Shown: positions 1 to 10,400, numbered from the stretch's first letter. The stretch is DNA of 64,000 bases from Lingula anatina (GCF_001039355.2 NW_019773513.1:366448-430447); one strand, 5' to 3'. Numbers and translations: made by a program. Notes: generated by a model not told the origin, from the sequence alone.

Positions 1-603
1 TTATTGACCTTGGATTTTACCAGACAGATGGCTTTAAAAAGTTCTTGGCGTTCAAAACTGCTCGTACATTGACAATAGAAATAGGGATATGATTGGATAA
101 CAAAAATACATTGATGGTGCATTTATCATTAACCTTTGTTGAACTTAACCATTGTAATTTTATATTTTAAAGAAGAAATAACTACTAGACAATGCCGAAG
201 GTGAACATTGAAGATTGAAAAAAATTCTTTTTGAGATTAATTTCCTCACAAGAAATGAATCCTGTTGAACAACACGACATTTTGTGCTGATTACACGATG
301 ACAAAATTAATGATAATGTGTCACACACAGTAAAAAAAATAAAGCACAGTCACATTAAGGAAAGTGTTTACCTATAAAAGTCATCATAAACATGGAATTG
401 CAGTCTAAAAGGGCACCCACATTAAGTTAAAAGCCTGAACTTTTTACACACCGCATTGTTTTGATGTGGTGTCATTTACTAGTATATCTAGCAATATAAC
501 AAGTTTGGTTGTTGCCTTCTTTTTTTCTGCTCAAAGAAAAATATCCGCACTCGATCCGACGTACAATGGCATTAGTCGATCCGACGTACAATAGCAAAAC
601 CTT
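1..603. other. Gene-free 3' flank of copy A
   Basis: No coding region is visible. The stretch from about 190 to 360 resembles 2160-2330 and 3900-4040, so it belongs to the repeating intergenic part of the tandem gene array (shared words such as TTACACGATGACAAAATTAA). Nothing else is recognised. Confidence 0.6.
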
Positions 604-840
604 CTATACGTTGTTTGTATTCCTAACACCTATTTTTTCAATGGCGACGTGTCTAATTACGTAGATCTGACCTACAACGGCGTGAGTTGGTGGGTCCTCT
701 GCCCGGGATGAAGTCTCCTGGGAGTCTTCAGCTTTGAAGTGGTATGCCCAACAGAATAAACCCCACAAAGGAATGGTGGCCAGTCCACCGAAGACAACGA
801 GGGCGATCGCGGCACCATCGCTGACAACACCCTGACACAC
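604..840 (-). pseudogene. Copy A: exon 2 only of a two-pass PPxY-family gene, first exon missing
   Basis: This is the second exon of the tandem family. It opens after a TAG acceptor with VCQGVVSDGAA, continues through TM2 (ALVVFGGLATIPLWGLFCW) and ends in HVAIEKIGVRNTNNV before a stop. Compared with copies B and C, a deletion fused the acidic stretch directly to the C-terminal motif: PPTH stands where PPxY-x-W should be, so the WW-ligand motif is gone. The Cys run after TM2 is also reduced to one residue. The intron upstream matches intron 1 of the other copies up to position 1275, where an N interrupts the sequence, and no exon 1 follows. It is either a partial pseudogene or a gene broken by an assembly join. 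The family resemblance is clear; its status is uncertain. Confidence 0.65.
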
Positions 841-1275
841 CTACAAAAATAACACAAAAATGTTCAAGCGGGCTTTTGAATTGCACTTTTAGAATACAAA
901 ATGTGCGTTATATCTTAACAAAAAAATTCAGAATTACGGCAACCCTTGCCTTATAGTACCTTTGGCAATTTCCTATACGACGTCCTATCGGAAATTTACG
1001 TAAGGCAACTTTGCAAGGTGCAGTGGAAATCGATATTTATACTCCTTACCATAATCTACATCTTATCGGCCACGTGAATTGTAAGCGGGTTTAATAGAGT
1101 AAAATTACCATGGAAAATATCACTTATATCTTTGTTTAGTTTGGGCATTATGAACCGGAGTACCTATGTGCTGAATTTTCAGTGAGTATCACTGCTCATT
1201 TCTATTACCAAAGGTGTAAACGTGTAGTTTTTGTTCTTCGTCAAACCTTAATTTTTGAGAAGTAATATTCTGGTG
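841..1275 (-). other. Truncated intron 1 of copy A
   Basis: The sequence aligns by eye with intron 1 of copies B-F. The acceptor-proximal segment (TTCAAGCGGGCTTTTGAAT on the plus strand), the CCTATCGG-type words near 960-1000, and AGTAATATTCTGGTG just before the expected exon 1 are all present. It stops at the N at 1276, exactly where the donor side of the intron should lead into exon 1. Confidence 0.6.
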
Positions 1276-1276
1276 N

Positions 1277-2512
1277 GTTGGGAAGGCCTGTTGTTGATGC
1301 CATGTGATGCCGGATTGAAAACACACGGCGATCAAACTATTCAAGGCTATGGGCTAATGAATGGAACGTTCTTCCAATATACTTAAAAAAATAGTGTCTG
1401 AAGACAAATAAAAACAAAAAGAATAGATATTTTTTTCAAAATATTTAATAGCTGATTTGACTGGCTTTTTTTCTTTACATTGTATTTTACTATCTTAAAG
1501 ATTTATTAATTAATTTATTAATTTATTTATTAATCTTTGTCTGTTCATTTTACCCCCATAAACTTTACTGCAAATTTTTTATGGATTTTAGACTATAAAT
1601 AAATCTAATTACTATTATTATTATTATACAATAAGCTCATGATGGGCATAAATTTGAGTTCACGGAGATACCACAGTGACGTCACAGTATGAGGTCACAT
1701 TGTTAGCTCATGCTGAAGTCTCCCTTTTTTATTTTATGGAATTTTAAAAGGAATAGTACAAACAAACGCGTTCATTTCATGAAAAGTATTGTAACACGTA
1801 ACCGATAAAAAACCAACCACAATGGTGCCTTCATTTCATTCAGTGCTATGTGACAGCAATTCCGTAAGTTTATATCAACATGGGGATATATATACTTTAT
1901 GAACATAGTTAAACTGTTGGACAACTTTTGCCTGATGATTTGAGCAAGTATATATATATATATATTTACTCGTAGAATTCACTTGTGGACAAGTCAGTTT
2001 CTTTAAGGTAATATAAATACACATTATGATAATTGATTCGTTACAGTATTGTTTACTGAATCTTATTACACAGTGACAATTAATAGAAATCAGGGTGTGT
2101 TTGAAAAAAAGTAAACCTTTGTGACTTTATATTTAAAAAAAAAATTAACTACAGTATAAGATTATGTCGAAGGTGAAAATTGAAGATCGAAAAAATCTTT
2201 CTGAATTTAATTGAATGCAATTCCATTTTGTTTCCTTACACAAAACATTAATCCTATCGTACAATATAACAGTTTTTGTTTATTACACGATGACAAAATT
2301 AATGATAAAATGACACTTTTGCATAGTCATGTTGAAATTAAAGCAATGATTGCAAATTCATGTCCAATAGGTACTGTACTGTGGGTCGATGTATCTGATA
2401 AATATTTCGTTTCGTTGTGTCGTAAAAGAATAATAAAACAAAAGTTCAATAAAAATATATATTTGCATTCGGTCTGACGTAAGTAGTGGCATTTTCCCGA
2501 CTTCTAAACCTT
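1277..2512. other. Gene-free interval between copies A and B
   Basis: No gene is seen. It contains low-complexity AT-rich sequence (TTATTAATTTATTAATTTAT near 1507-1540, an AT run near 1950-1968). From about 2120 onward it has the array's repeating intergenic sequence that precedes the 3' end of each gene. Sequence 1277-1500 does not resemble the flank of any other copy. Confidence 0.5.
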
Positions 2513-3532
2513 TTATTCGTTGTTTATATTCCTCACGCCTGGACTATCAATGGTCACGTTGACGTTAACGTTGCGAGTTGGTGACGTCAAATTAGCCGAA
2601 CTGCCCCAGTGGGTGGCCTCGTAATCAGGAGAAGGGCTCTCGGTCCGGGATCTAGTCTGCTTGAAGTTCTCGTTTCTGTTGTGGCAAACGGGGGAACAGC
2701 AACAAATGAGGATGGCCAGACCACCGAAGACAATAAGGGTGATCGCGGCACCATCGCTTACAACGCCCTGGCACGCCTGCAAAAATAACACAAAGGTGTT
2801 CAAGCGGGCTTTCGAATATAATTGTGCTATATCCCAATAATAATGACAAAAAAACAGTTTATAAATACATGTACATGTACATAGCAGCCAGAAGCTTGAA
2901 GTTGTACATAAATTGGATTAGAATAAAAATTACAACTTAAAACACATGTATTTACATAAAAATGATATACAAAAGATCAAAATGAGTTTGAAAGCACAGA
3001 TCTACAAGATCAAAGGGGATATAATAAAAGATATGCAATAAAGACCAAGATGAATTCCAAAACAGAACATTAAAAGGAGGAGGAGGAAAAATGTCTTTGG
3101 TGTGAATTTCGTTTGAGAAACCGAAGGGAGGGTGTCAGGACCCCCCCATCCCCCACCTGAAGCTGCCAGTGATAAACCCCTTATCATAACATACGGATTT
3201 AATTAAAACTACCATGGCAATATATACCTTAAATATTTTTTGGTTCAGGCAATCTGAACCGGAAGACGGTGCCTATATGTTAAATTTCAATGAGCATTAC
3301 AGCTCATATCTACCAATAATGTTGTAAACATGTAGTTCTTTGATCCGTCGATAGTTACTTTTGGGAAGTAATATTCTGGTGGTAACAAACAGCCTACTAG
3401 TACACGTACCTTGTTCTCAAGTCGATCCTCGGCCTTCAGACACATTATGCCGAATGTCAGACCACAGACTGCTAGAGCTACGATTCCCAAAAAATAACAG
3501 CAAGCACAACATACACCTCTGTTTTCACCCAT
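2513..3532 (-). CDS. Copy B: two-pass Cys-rich membrane protein, 128 aa
   Basis: Two exons on the minus strand: exon 1 at 3532..3410 (41 codons, donor AAG|GTACGT) and exon 2 at 2776..2513 (87 codons plus stop, acceptor TTTGCAG|GCG), joined in phase 0. The N terminus MGENRGVCCACC is followed by TM1 (residues about 13-32), the loop KAEDRLENKACQG with flanking Cys, TM2 (about 52-70) ending in ICCCSPVC, and an acidic, basic and Ser-rich tail. The WW-ligand position reads SPDYEATHW, so the first Pro of PPxY is lost. The C terminus is GVRNINNE. The stop codon overlaps an AATAAA hexamer. Function is not known. The topology predicts both termini in the cytosol and possible palmitoylation of the Cys clusters. 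A TATA-like box lies about 40 bp upstream of the ATG. No family name is recognised. Confidence 0.8.
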
Positions 3533-3570
3533 GTTTGATATTGATCTATAATCACAACGACCATAATCGA

Positions 3571-3578
3571 TTTTTATA
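3571..3578 (-). promoter_or_regulatory. TATA-like box of copy B
   Basis: TATAAAAA on the minus strand, about 40 bp upstream of the copy B ATG. Just upstream (3590-3611) is the block CCTTGGTCCAT that, in close variants, precedes nearly every copy of the array. Confidence 0.5.
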
Positions 3579-3611
3579 CGAAGGGAAAATGGACCAAGGG
3601 CAAAACAACGC

Positions 3612-4774
3612 ACGTAAATGAAGGTGAAAGTATCGTAGAAATAGAGTAAAAATATAGTTTAATTAGGTGAGTTCACATTGGTCAAATGGCATGGTATAGA
3701 TTCTATAGATCTGCTGTGGTGGACTTTACCAGACACATGACTAAAAAATGTTACTGACTTTCATAACGACTCGTATAGAGTCACAATAGAAATGGAGGTG
3801 TGATTGAATAAAAAAAAGCCACATTGATTGCACCCTTGGTTTAACCTTTATTGAACAAAATCATTGCAACTGTATCTTTTAAAGAAGAAAAAACTATTAA
3901 ACAATGTCGACGGTGAAAATTAATAAGATCAAACATCCTTCTGAGCTTATTTCTAATTCCAGTTGGTTTCCTCACACAAGAAATTACTCCTTTTCTACAA
4001 TACAACATTCCTTTATTGTAACGTAACGACAGATATGGTAAAACATCACAGACCGGGTATAAATAAAGTGCTTTCACTTTCGGGTTAATATCACTAGTAC
4101 AGTATGTCACTGGTACCCATCAATATAAACATGGAATTGCTGTTAAAAAGTGCATTCACATCTAGTTAAGTTTTTACTTATTCTCATCATTTCAAACACT
4201 GAATTGCAGGTTTAAATTTGACCAAATGAAACTTAAGCTAAATTACATGTAAGGTGTCAGCTTTTGAGCTTTGACATAAATAAATTATGAAAACAAAAAC
4301 ATAAAAAAGCTCATGAAAGCTATAAATTATTTTTAAAATTGCAGAAGCTTATTTAGCAAGAAATTACGTAAAACTCCAAACATTAATTTGCACGCATTGT
4401 TTTTATCTAATTCTCATGATTGAATAAAGTAAACGTAACGTGGGTGTGAATTGGCAGATAGAAAATTAACCCAGTTTCTTATCTACTGACGTTTTCAGGT
4501 ATTACAAGCATGCTTTCTTAAATTCATTATTTAAATTCTAGTACAATGAAAGTATGTGATAAAGACATGAGAAGCGCTTTTGCGTAGCCGTGTTGAAGTG
4601 AGTGATGATTGCAAATTCATATGCTATTCCTGGTCGATGTAAATGATAAACATTTAGTTCCTTGCAGCTGTAATTGATTATTATGTAACACAGTTGTATC
4701 TTTCTTCTCTGTTCAAGGAAAAAAAAATACCCATACTCGAAATAACGTCATAAGTACATTGATTATTGAACCTT
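3612..4774. other. Gene-free interval between copies B and C
   Basis: No gene is supported. The interval is the array's intergenic repeat: 3690-3860 resembles the flanks at 5850-5960 and 8130-8260, and 4190-4700 resembles 6470-6900. This shows that whole units of about 2.2-2.5 kb were duplicated rather than exons alone. Confidence 0.5.
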
Positions 4775-5695
4775 CTATTCGTTGTTTATATTCCTAAGGC
4801 TTAATCTACCAATAGTAACGTGTCTGATAACGTGGATTTGGCGTATGACGGTGTGTGTTGGGGCGGTCAAATAAGACGAGCTGCTCCATTGGGTGGCGTT
4901 GTAATCAGGAGGTGCGGCCTCTACCGGGGATGACGTCTCTTGGGAGGTCTCATCTCTGCTCAGGCATGCGTAACAGCAACAACAGCAGCAGAGGAGGGTG
5001 GCCAGACCACCGAAGACAATGAGGGTGATCGCAGCAGCGTCGGTGACAACACCTTGACATGCCTGCAAGAAAAAATAATGTTCATGCGGGTTTTTGAATA
5101 TGAAAATGCTGTTGCACTGATCAGACACTCAGTGGGCGTTATACAATATTTAAATTACAAAATCTGTGGCCCTTTCTGCGCCCTGTAATATGGCCCTGTT
5201 TGAGAGTAAAAAAATAAAAGCAATAATACTATACGTCCCGACAACTGGCCTATCATTGACCATTCATTTCGTTTCACCATTGCTTGTCTTCTTTTTATGA
5301 CCACGGCGATGCCAGCGTCATGGTCGCACAAAGAACGCAGAAATTCGCCGTCCAATGTAACGGGGGTTTTAGTTCGGTCGATCTGAACCGAATGGCCCAG
5401 ATGTTGAAATTCAGTACGTGTTACACCTAGCTCATTATCTACAGCTGTCTCAATAAAGTCGCTACAGTTGTAACACGTACGTACGTAGTTTTTTTTTTAC
5501 CCGTCGATCGTTCCCGTTTGAGAAGTAGGTCATGTATTGTGGTGGTAACCAACACCATACTAGTACACGTACCTTGTTCTCAAGTCGATCCTCGGCCTTC
5601 AGACACAGTATTCCGAATGTCAGACCACAGACTGATAGAGCTACGATTGACAGCAATACACAACATCCACAACACACAGTTCCCTTTTCACCCAT
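4775..5695 (-). CDS. Copy C: two-pass Cys-rich PPxY membrane protein, 136 aa
   Basis: Exon 1 is 5695..5573 (41 codons, donor AAG|GTACGT) and exon 2 is 5062..4775 (95 codons plus stop, acceptor TTGCAG|GCA), phase 0. This is a good reference for the family. It has N-terminal MGEKGTVCCGCC, TM1 about 13-32, loop CLKAEDRLENK-ACQG, TM2 (ITLIVFGGLATLL), then a run of six Cys before YACL. The tail has an acidic and Ser/Thr-rich stretch, a perfect PPxY (APPDYNATQW), SSSYLTAPTHTV, and the C-terminal motif IHVIRHVTIGRLSL ending in NINNE. PPxY is known to bind WW domains of NEDD4-type ubiquitin ligases, and Cys runs next to a TM are often palmitoylated; both are inferences here. No frame damage is seen. 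It differs from D-F in lacking an intron within the tail. Confidence 0.85.
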
Positions 5696-5770
5696 GTTTG
5701 AGACTTATCACAATGAACACAGCCAAGTTTGTTTACAAAGGGAAATGGGTCAAGGACAAAACACAACGAA

Positions 5771-6906
5771 TGTGAATGAAAGCGAAAGTATCATAGAAAT
5801 AGAGTAAAATATAATTTATGTAAGTTCACATATGTCACAGAACATGGAATAGATTCTACAGATCTGCTGTAGAGGTTGCATTTTATGCCATCACTAGCCA
5901 CTGATTATATTGATCAAATTATCTTTGAACTATGCCCAACATTAAATACTAAGAAGTACACCATGTTTTATTGCATTGATCTTGGAGCGACACGTGGCAT
6001 CGGCACATATTAAAGATAAATAGAACGATGTTGGTCGTCATCAACATTTATAGACAGATAGATAAATCTATAGATGGATAGATGGACGGACAGACGGACA
6101 GGCAGACAGAGAGACAGATAGGTAGGAAAAGTGAATAGTTTAGGGGTCGGTTGAAGACAGTGCTAAATCTGACGACACCTCCCAAGTTTCTAGTTCTTAA
6201 GAAGCCTTCAAGCTTCAAAAGATTTGATTTCTTTGATTTTCTTCTCTGAATAGATGTACACTATACAAAAAATAATAATTTTGACTAGATGTACAGTTTT
6301 TATTGAAGTGAATGACAGACCGTAATTTCTTTGATAAAACACTGTTTTATATCAAAGATAGCATGGTTAAAATCATCATCCGTTTTGCATATCTACTGAA
6401 AGAGAAACCCGTCATTATAATCATAGATTTATACATTTAGTTAAGTTTTACTTACTGATTATTCTCATTATTTCAAACACTGAATTACTGTGATGTGGTG
6501 CATTAACATCACATTAAAAATTTACCCAATTGAAACTAGATGTAAAATAATAGGTTTAAAGCTCGTGTTAGCAAGAAATTACGAAAAAATACTCAAAAGC
6601 TCAGCTCATCATAGCTACAGCAGCGTTTTTATTCAATTCTAATGAATGTATAAAGCGCAAGTAACAGGCATGTGAATTGGCAGATAAAAAATTAACACCG
6701 TTTCTTATTGAATTTTTGTTTCAGGGATTACAAGCAAGCAATTCTAGAATTTCTGGTTTGAATATAATGAAAGACTTTAATAAAGACCCTTTGAATAGCC
6801 CTGTTGATGTCATTGTGAAGATTGTAAATTCATATATAACTCTGCTGGTCGAAATAACTGATTTACATTTTGTCCCATGCAGCCGTAATTTAATTAAATT
6901 ACGGCA
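5771..6906. other. Gene-free interval between copies C and D, with GATA/GACA microsatellite
   Basis: No gene is seen. At 6045-6122 lies an imperfect GATA/GACA tetranucleotide tract. Equivalent tracts sit at the same distance upstream of other copies (8335-8375, 10675-10735, 13240-13270, 16805-16830), marking the duplicated unit. The rest matches the intergenic sequence of neighbouring units. Confidence 0.55.
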
Positions 6907-7977
6907 CTAGTCCGACTTCTGAGTCTTCTGCTCATTGTTTTTTCCTGCTCTATTATTGTTACATGTAACGTGTCTAATGACGTGGATCTGGCCTAGGACG
7001 ATGTGAGTTGGGGAGGTCCAATGAGTGGCCACGTAATCAGGAGGTGCGCCCTCTACCTATCCATTTAAAGGCATTGTCCTAGATCACCGTGGTTGTTGGA
7101 TGTAAGTGTCAGTGGTAGCTGTGGTATGAAGTTTCCGTGGAGTTCTAAGCACTGACCAGGCGTGAAGATTCCTGGGATTTCTCTGAGTGGAGCAAGCAAC
7201 ATCCGCAGCAAAGACAGAAGAGGATGATGGCCAAACTACCGACGATGATCAAGACGACCGCAGCAGCATCGCTGACAACCCACTGACAGTCCTGCAAATA
7301 TGACATAAAAATGTTCAAGCGGGCTTTTGAATATGGTCAGGGGCAGTCTTTGTGATATACACTTTATTTTTACTGAAAACCCGTTATATAAGAGCAACAC
7401 TTACGAAATGTCTTATACCGTAGCACTCCATGGGACTTAATATATGAATTCTGCGGGATTCTACAGGAATCCTACATGTGTCTATGGGATTCTATAGGAT
7501 CAAACGTATCTGTAGGTTTCTTATTTTAAACATATTTCCTATAGAATCCTAGAGAACCTTTGGTTGATTTTATGTAGGAGTCATATCAGAAATGTTTGTA
7601 CCATGGCTTTTTAAGGTAGGTTAAAATCGATAGATATACTCTTTACCATAACATACTGCATAGTATGAGTAAAGAGTAAAACTGTCATAGCAAACAACCC
7701 TTTAAAGTTTTTTTTATTCGGCAAAGCTGAACCGAAACACCTATGTGTTGCATTCCGGTGCTTTTAACTGCCCCGATTTATTGACAATGTTGTTAACATG
7801 TAGTTATTCTGGTGGTGACCAACACCGTACTAGTACACGTACCTTGTTCTTCAGTCGATCCTCGGCGTGCAGACACCGTGCTCCGAATGTCAGACAGCAG
7901 ACTATTAAAATTATAAACCCGACACTCCAGCACACACACTTTTTGGTCTCTTCGTCAATGTATAAATTTACACCCAT
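6907..7977 (-). CDS. Copy D: three-exon family member with an extra tail intron, 137 aa
   Basis: Proposed exons: 7977..7843 (45 codons), 7291..7157 (45 codons) and 7050..6907 (47 codons plus stop), all phase 0. Exon 1 starts MGVNLYIDEETKKCVCW, lacking the CCxCC cluster, then TM1 and CLHAEDRLKNK. Exon 2 starts DCQWVVSDAAA, then TM2 and a Cys cluster (FCLCCGCC), ending SSRL at CTG|GTCAGT. Without splicing, the frame stops after three more codons (VSA, stop). The tail resumes in frame 106 bp further on with GAPPDYVATHW and HVIRHVTCN, which matches the single-exon tail of copy C. That conservation is the reason for calling the third exon. The acceptor used would be AGGTAGAG|GGC, with a weak pyrimidine tract. 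If the intron is not spliced, a short protein without PPxY is made. Confidence 0.7.
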
Positions 7978-8013
7978 GTTTAAAACTGAGCTAACCACAC
8001 CGAACACAGTCGA

Positions 8014-8020
8014 TTTTATA
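8014..8020 (-). promoter_or_regulatory. TATA box of copy D
   Basis: TATAAAA on the minus strand, 37 bp upstream of the ATG, within TTTGTATAAAATCGACTGTG. The conserved upstream block TGTCCTTGGCCCAT follows at 8031-8045. Copy F has the same box and copy G a degenerate one (TTTGTATGAAATCG). Confidence 0.6.
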
Positions 8021-8055
8021 CAAAGGAAATATGGGCCAAGGACAAAACACAACGC

Positions 8056-9165
8056 GTGTGAATCAAAGCGAAAGCAAAATATAATTTGAAGTGCGAGTTC
8101 AGACTGGGCACAGGGCATGGTACAGAGGCAGGCCTGTAGATACTACAGATCAGCTGTAGTTGCTTAATTTTCTGACATAGTTGACCACTGATTATCTTAA
8201 CCAAAATATCATTAGGCTATGCAAAACAGCTGATACTAACTTAAGCACCATGTTTTATTGGGTACTGAACGCGGAGCGACACGTGACGTTGGCACATTTT
8301 AAAGTCACATAGAAAGATGTGGATCCTTATCTACTTTATAGATAGACAGACAGACAGACAGACAGGGATAGATAGAAAAAGTGAGCATGGTAAGGGGTCC
8401 GTTGAAGAGAGTACTAGATGTGACGATACCTCCCAAGCTTAAGGAGTTAGGTAGGGTTTCTATAAAGCTAGTAAGGAGACGGGGCAATTTAAATGAATGA
8501 CAGGCCTTGATTTCTTTGATAAAACACTGTACAAATTTTTATATCAAAGATAGCATGATTATAATCATCATCCATTTTGCATTCCTACTAAAAGGGAAAC
8601 CCGTCATCATTAACAGAAATTACAGTCCAAACCTGCATTCACATTTAGTTAAGTTCATACTTATTTTCATTATTTCAAATACTGAATTCCTGTGATGTGG
8701 TGCATTTCAATGTTAAAACATCAGGTTTAAAATTTACCCAATTGAAACTAGATGTAAAATATTAGGTTTAAAGCTTGTGATAGCGAGAAATAATGAAAAA
8801 TAAAACAAAAGCTCATGATAGCAAGAGCAGCGTATTTATTCAATTCTGACGGATGATTAAATCGAAAATAAAGGACATGTAAATCGGCAGATAAAAGAAT
8901 TAACCCCTTGTTTTAATGAGTAGTGTTTACAGAGCTGATAAACAAGTAATTCTAAAATTCCTGAATTATATATAATAAGGGAATATTATTGAAACAAAAG
9001 GCTTACTTCTGAATAGCCGCTTTGAAAACAATGTGAAGATTGCAACTTCATAATTCTGATGGTTGAAAAATCTGATAAATATTTTGTCCCATGCAGTCGT
9101 AATTAAAGTAAATCTAACAAGTTTGGTCGTTATGTTTTTTCTTGTCCATGGGAAAATATTTATAC
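8056..9165. other. Gene-free interval between copies D and E
   Basis: No gene is supported. It contains the GACA tetranucleotide tract at 8335-8375 and otherwise follows the intergenic sequence of the neighbouring units (for example 8640-8780 resembles 6440-6550 and 11190-11310). Confidence 0.55.
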
Positions 9166-10324
9166 TTAATCTGACATAAGTAGTGGCACTATAGTCCATC
9201 TTCTTCTATTCTTTGTCTTTAATCTTCGTCTGCTAATGCCAGGTTTACCATTGGTACATGTAACATGTCTAATAACGTGGATCTTGCCTAGGACGATGTG
9301 AGTTGGGACGGTCCATAGAGTGGCTGCGTAATCAGGAGGCGCGCCCTGTACATGTAACTGTCAATTTATATGGCATCGTCCTTGAAAATTGTAGTTATCT
9401 AAGTTTCAGTGGTAGCTGAGGTATGAAGTCTCCTCGGATTTCTAAGCACTGACCAGTCCTGAAGTGTCCTCGGATTTCTCATATTTGAACGAGGAACATC
9501 CGCAGCCGCAGCAGAGGAGGATGACGGCCAAAACACCGACTATGATCAAGACGACCGCAGCAGCATCGCTGACAACCCCTTGACAGTCCTGCAAATATGA
9601 CATAAAAATGTTCAAGCGGGCTTTTGAATGTTGTTGTGCTATACATGTAACTCTTTACAGTCACAGAACATGTGTTATACATTGCTCTGTATCATGACTA
9701 AAAATCCGTTATATTACACTAACCCTTGTGAAATGCCTTATAGGACTTTACTGTATTTGACTCTATAGGAATCCTACATGGGTGTATAGGAATATGTAGG
9801 ATCCGACGTCCTGTAGGTTTCTTTTTTGGCGTCTGTGCAATAAGAACCTAAAGAACTTTGGGTCGACTTCCAATAGGACGTCCTATCGGAACTTTTCGCA
9901 CGGCGGCTTTCCAAGGTACAGTGAAAATAGATAGATACCTTCTTTACCATAACATACTACATAGTATCCCTTGTATAAATTGTGCGCGGATCCAAAACAG
10001 TAAAATTTCCATGGCAAACACCCCGTTAAAGATTGCCGGGGCATAGTTTGGGCAATCTGAACCGGAAGACCTATATGATGCATTCCATTGAGTGTTACTG
10101 CTCACATTTACTGACAATATTGTTAACATGTAGTTCTTTTATTGATAAAACGCTCATTTTTAAGAGTAATAGTATGGTGGTAATCAACACCGTACACGTA
10201 CCTTGTTCTTAAGTCGTTCCTCGGCGTGCAGACACTCTGTTCCGAATCCCAGACCCAAGCCTGCTACAGTTACGATTGCCAAGAATATACAGCATCCACA
10301 ACATGCAGTTCCCTTGTCAACCAT
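9166..10324 (-). CDS. Copy E: three-exon PPxY family member, 145 aa
   Basis: Exons: 10324..10202 (41 codons, MVDKGTACCGCC then TM1), 9588..9454 (45 codons, DCQGVVSDAAA, TM2, LLCCGCGC) and 9345..9166 (59 codons plus stop, GAPPDYAATLW). Donors are AAG|GTACGT and CTG|GTCAGT; acceptors are TTTGCAG|GAC and ATGTACAG|GGC. The second intron is 108 bp and contains in-frame stops, so it must be removed to reach the PPxY tail. The exon 2 end and the intron start form a 36-bp direct repeat (AGAAATCCGAGGA, then ACTTCA). The C terminus after HVIRHVTCT is longer and more basic than in copy C and ends in a different sequence (RRRWTIVPLLMSD). Exon 1 is short and easy to miss without the family comparison. Confidence 0.7.
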
Positions 10325-10400
10325 GTTTGAAACTTTTCACAATGAACACAACCGAAATTGTCTACAAAGGGAAATATGGGCCAAGGACAAAACACAACGC

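Noticed and set aside
7142-7156. Stop after SSRL-VSA as the true C terminus in copies D, E and F
   Set aside because: The PPxY tail 106-108 bp further on is preserved in sequence and frame in D and E, which is hard to explain without splicing. It is kept as a possible alternative isoform.
8335-8375. CRISPR-like short repeats
   Set aside because: This is a simple GACA/GATA microsatellite in a eukaryotic genome with no spacer structure.
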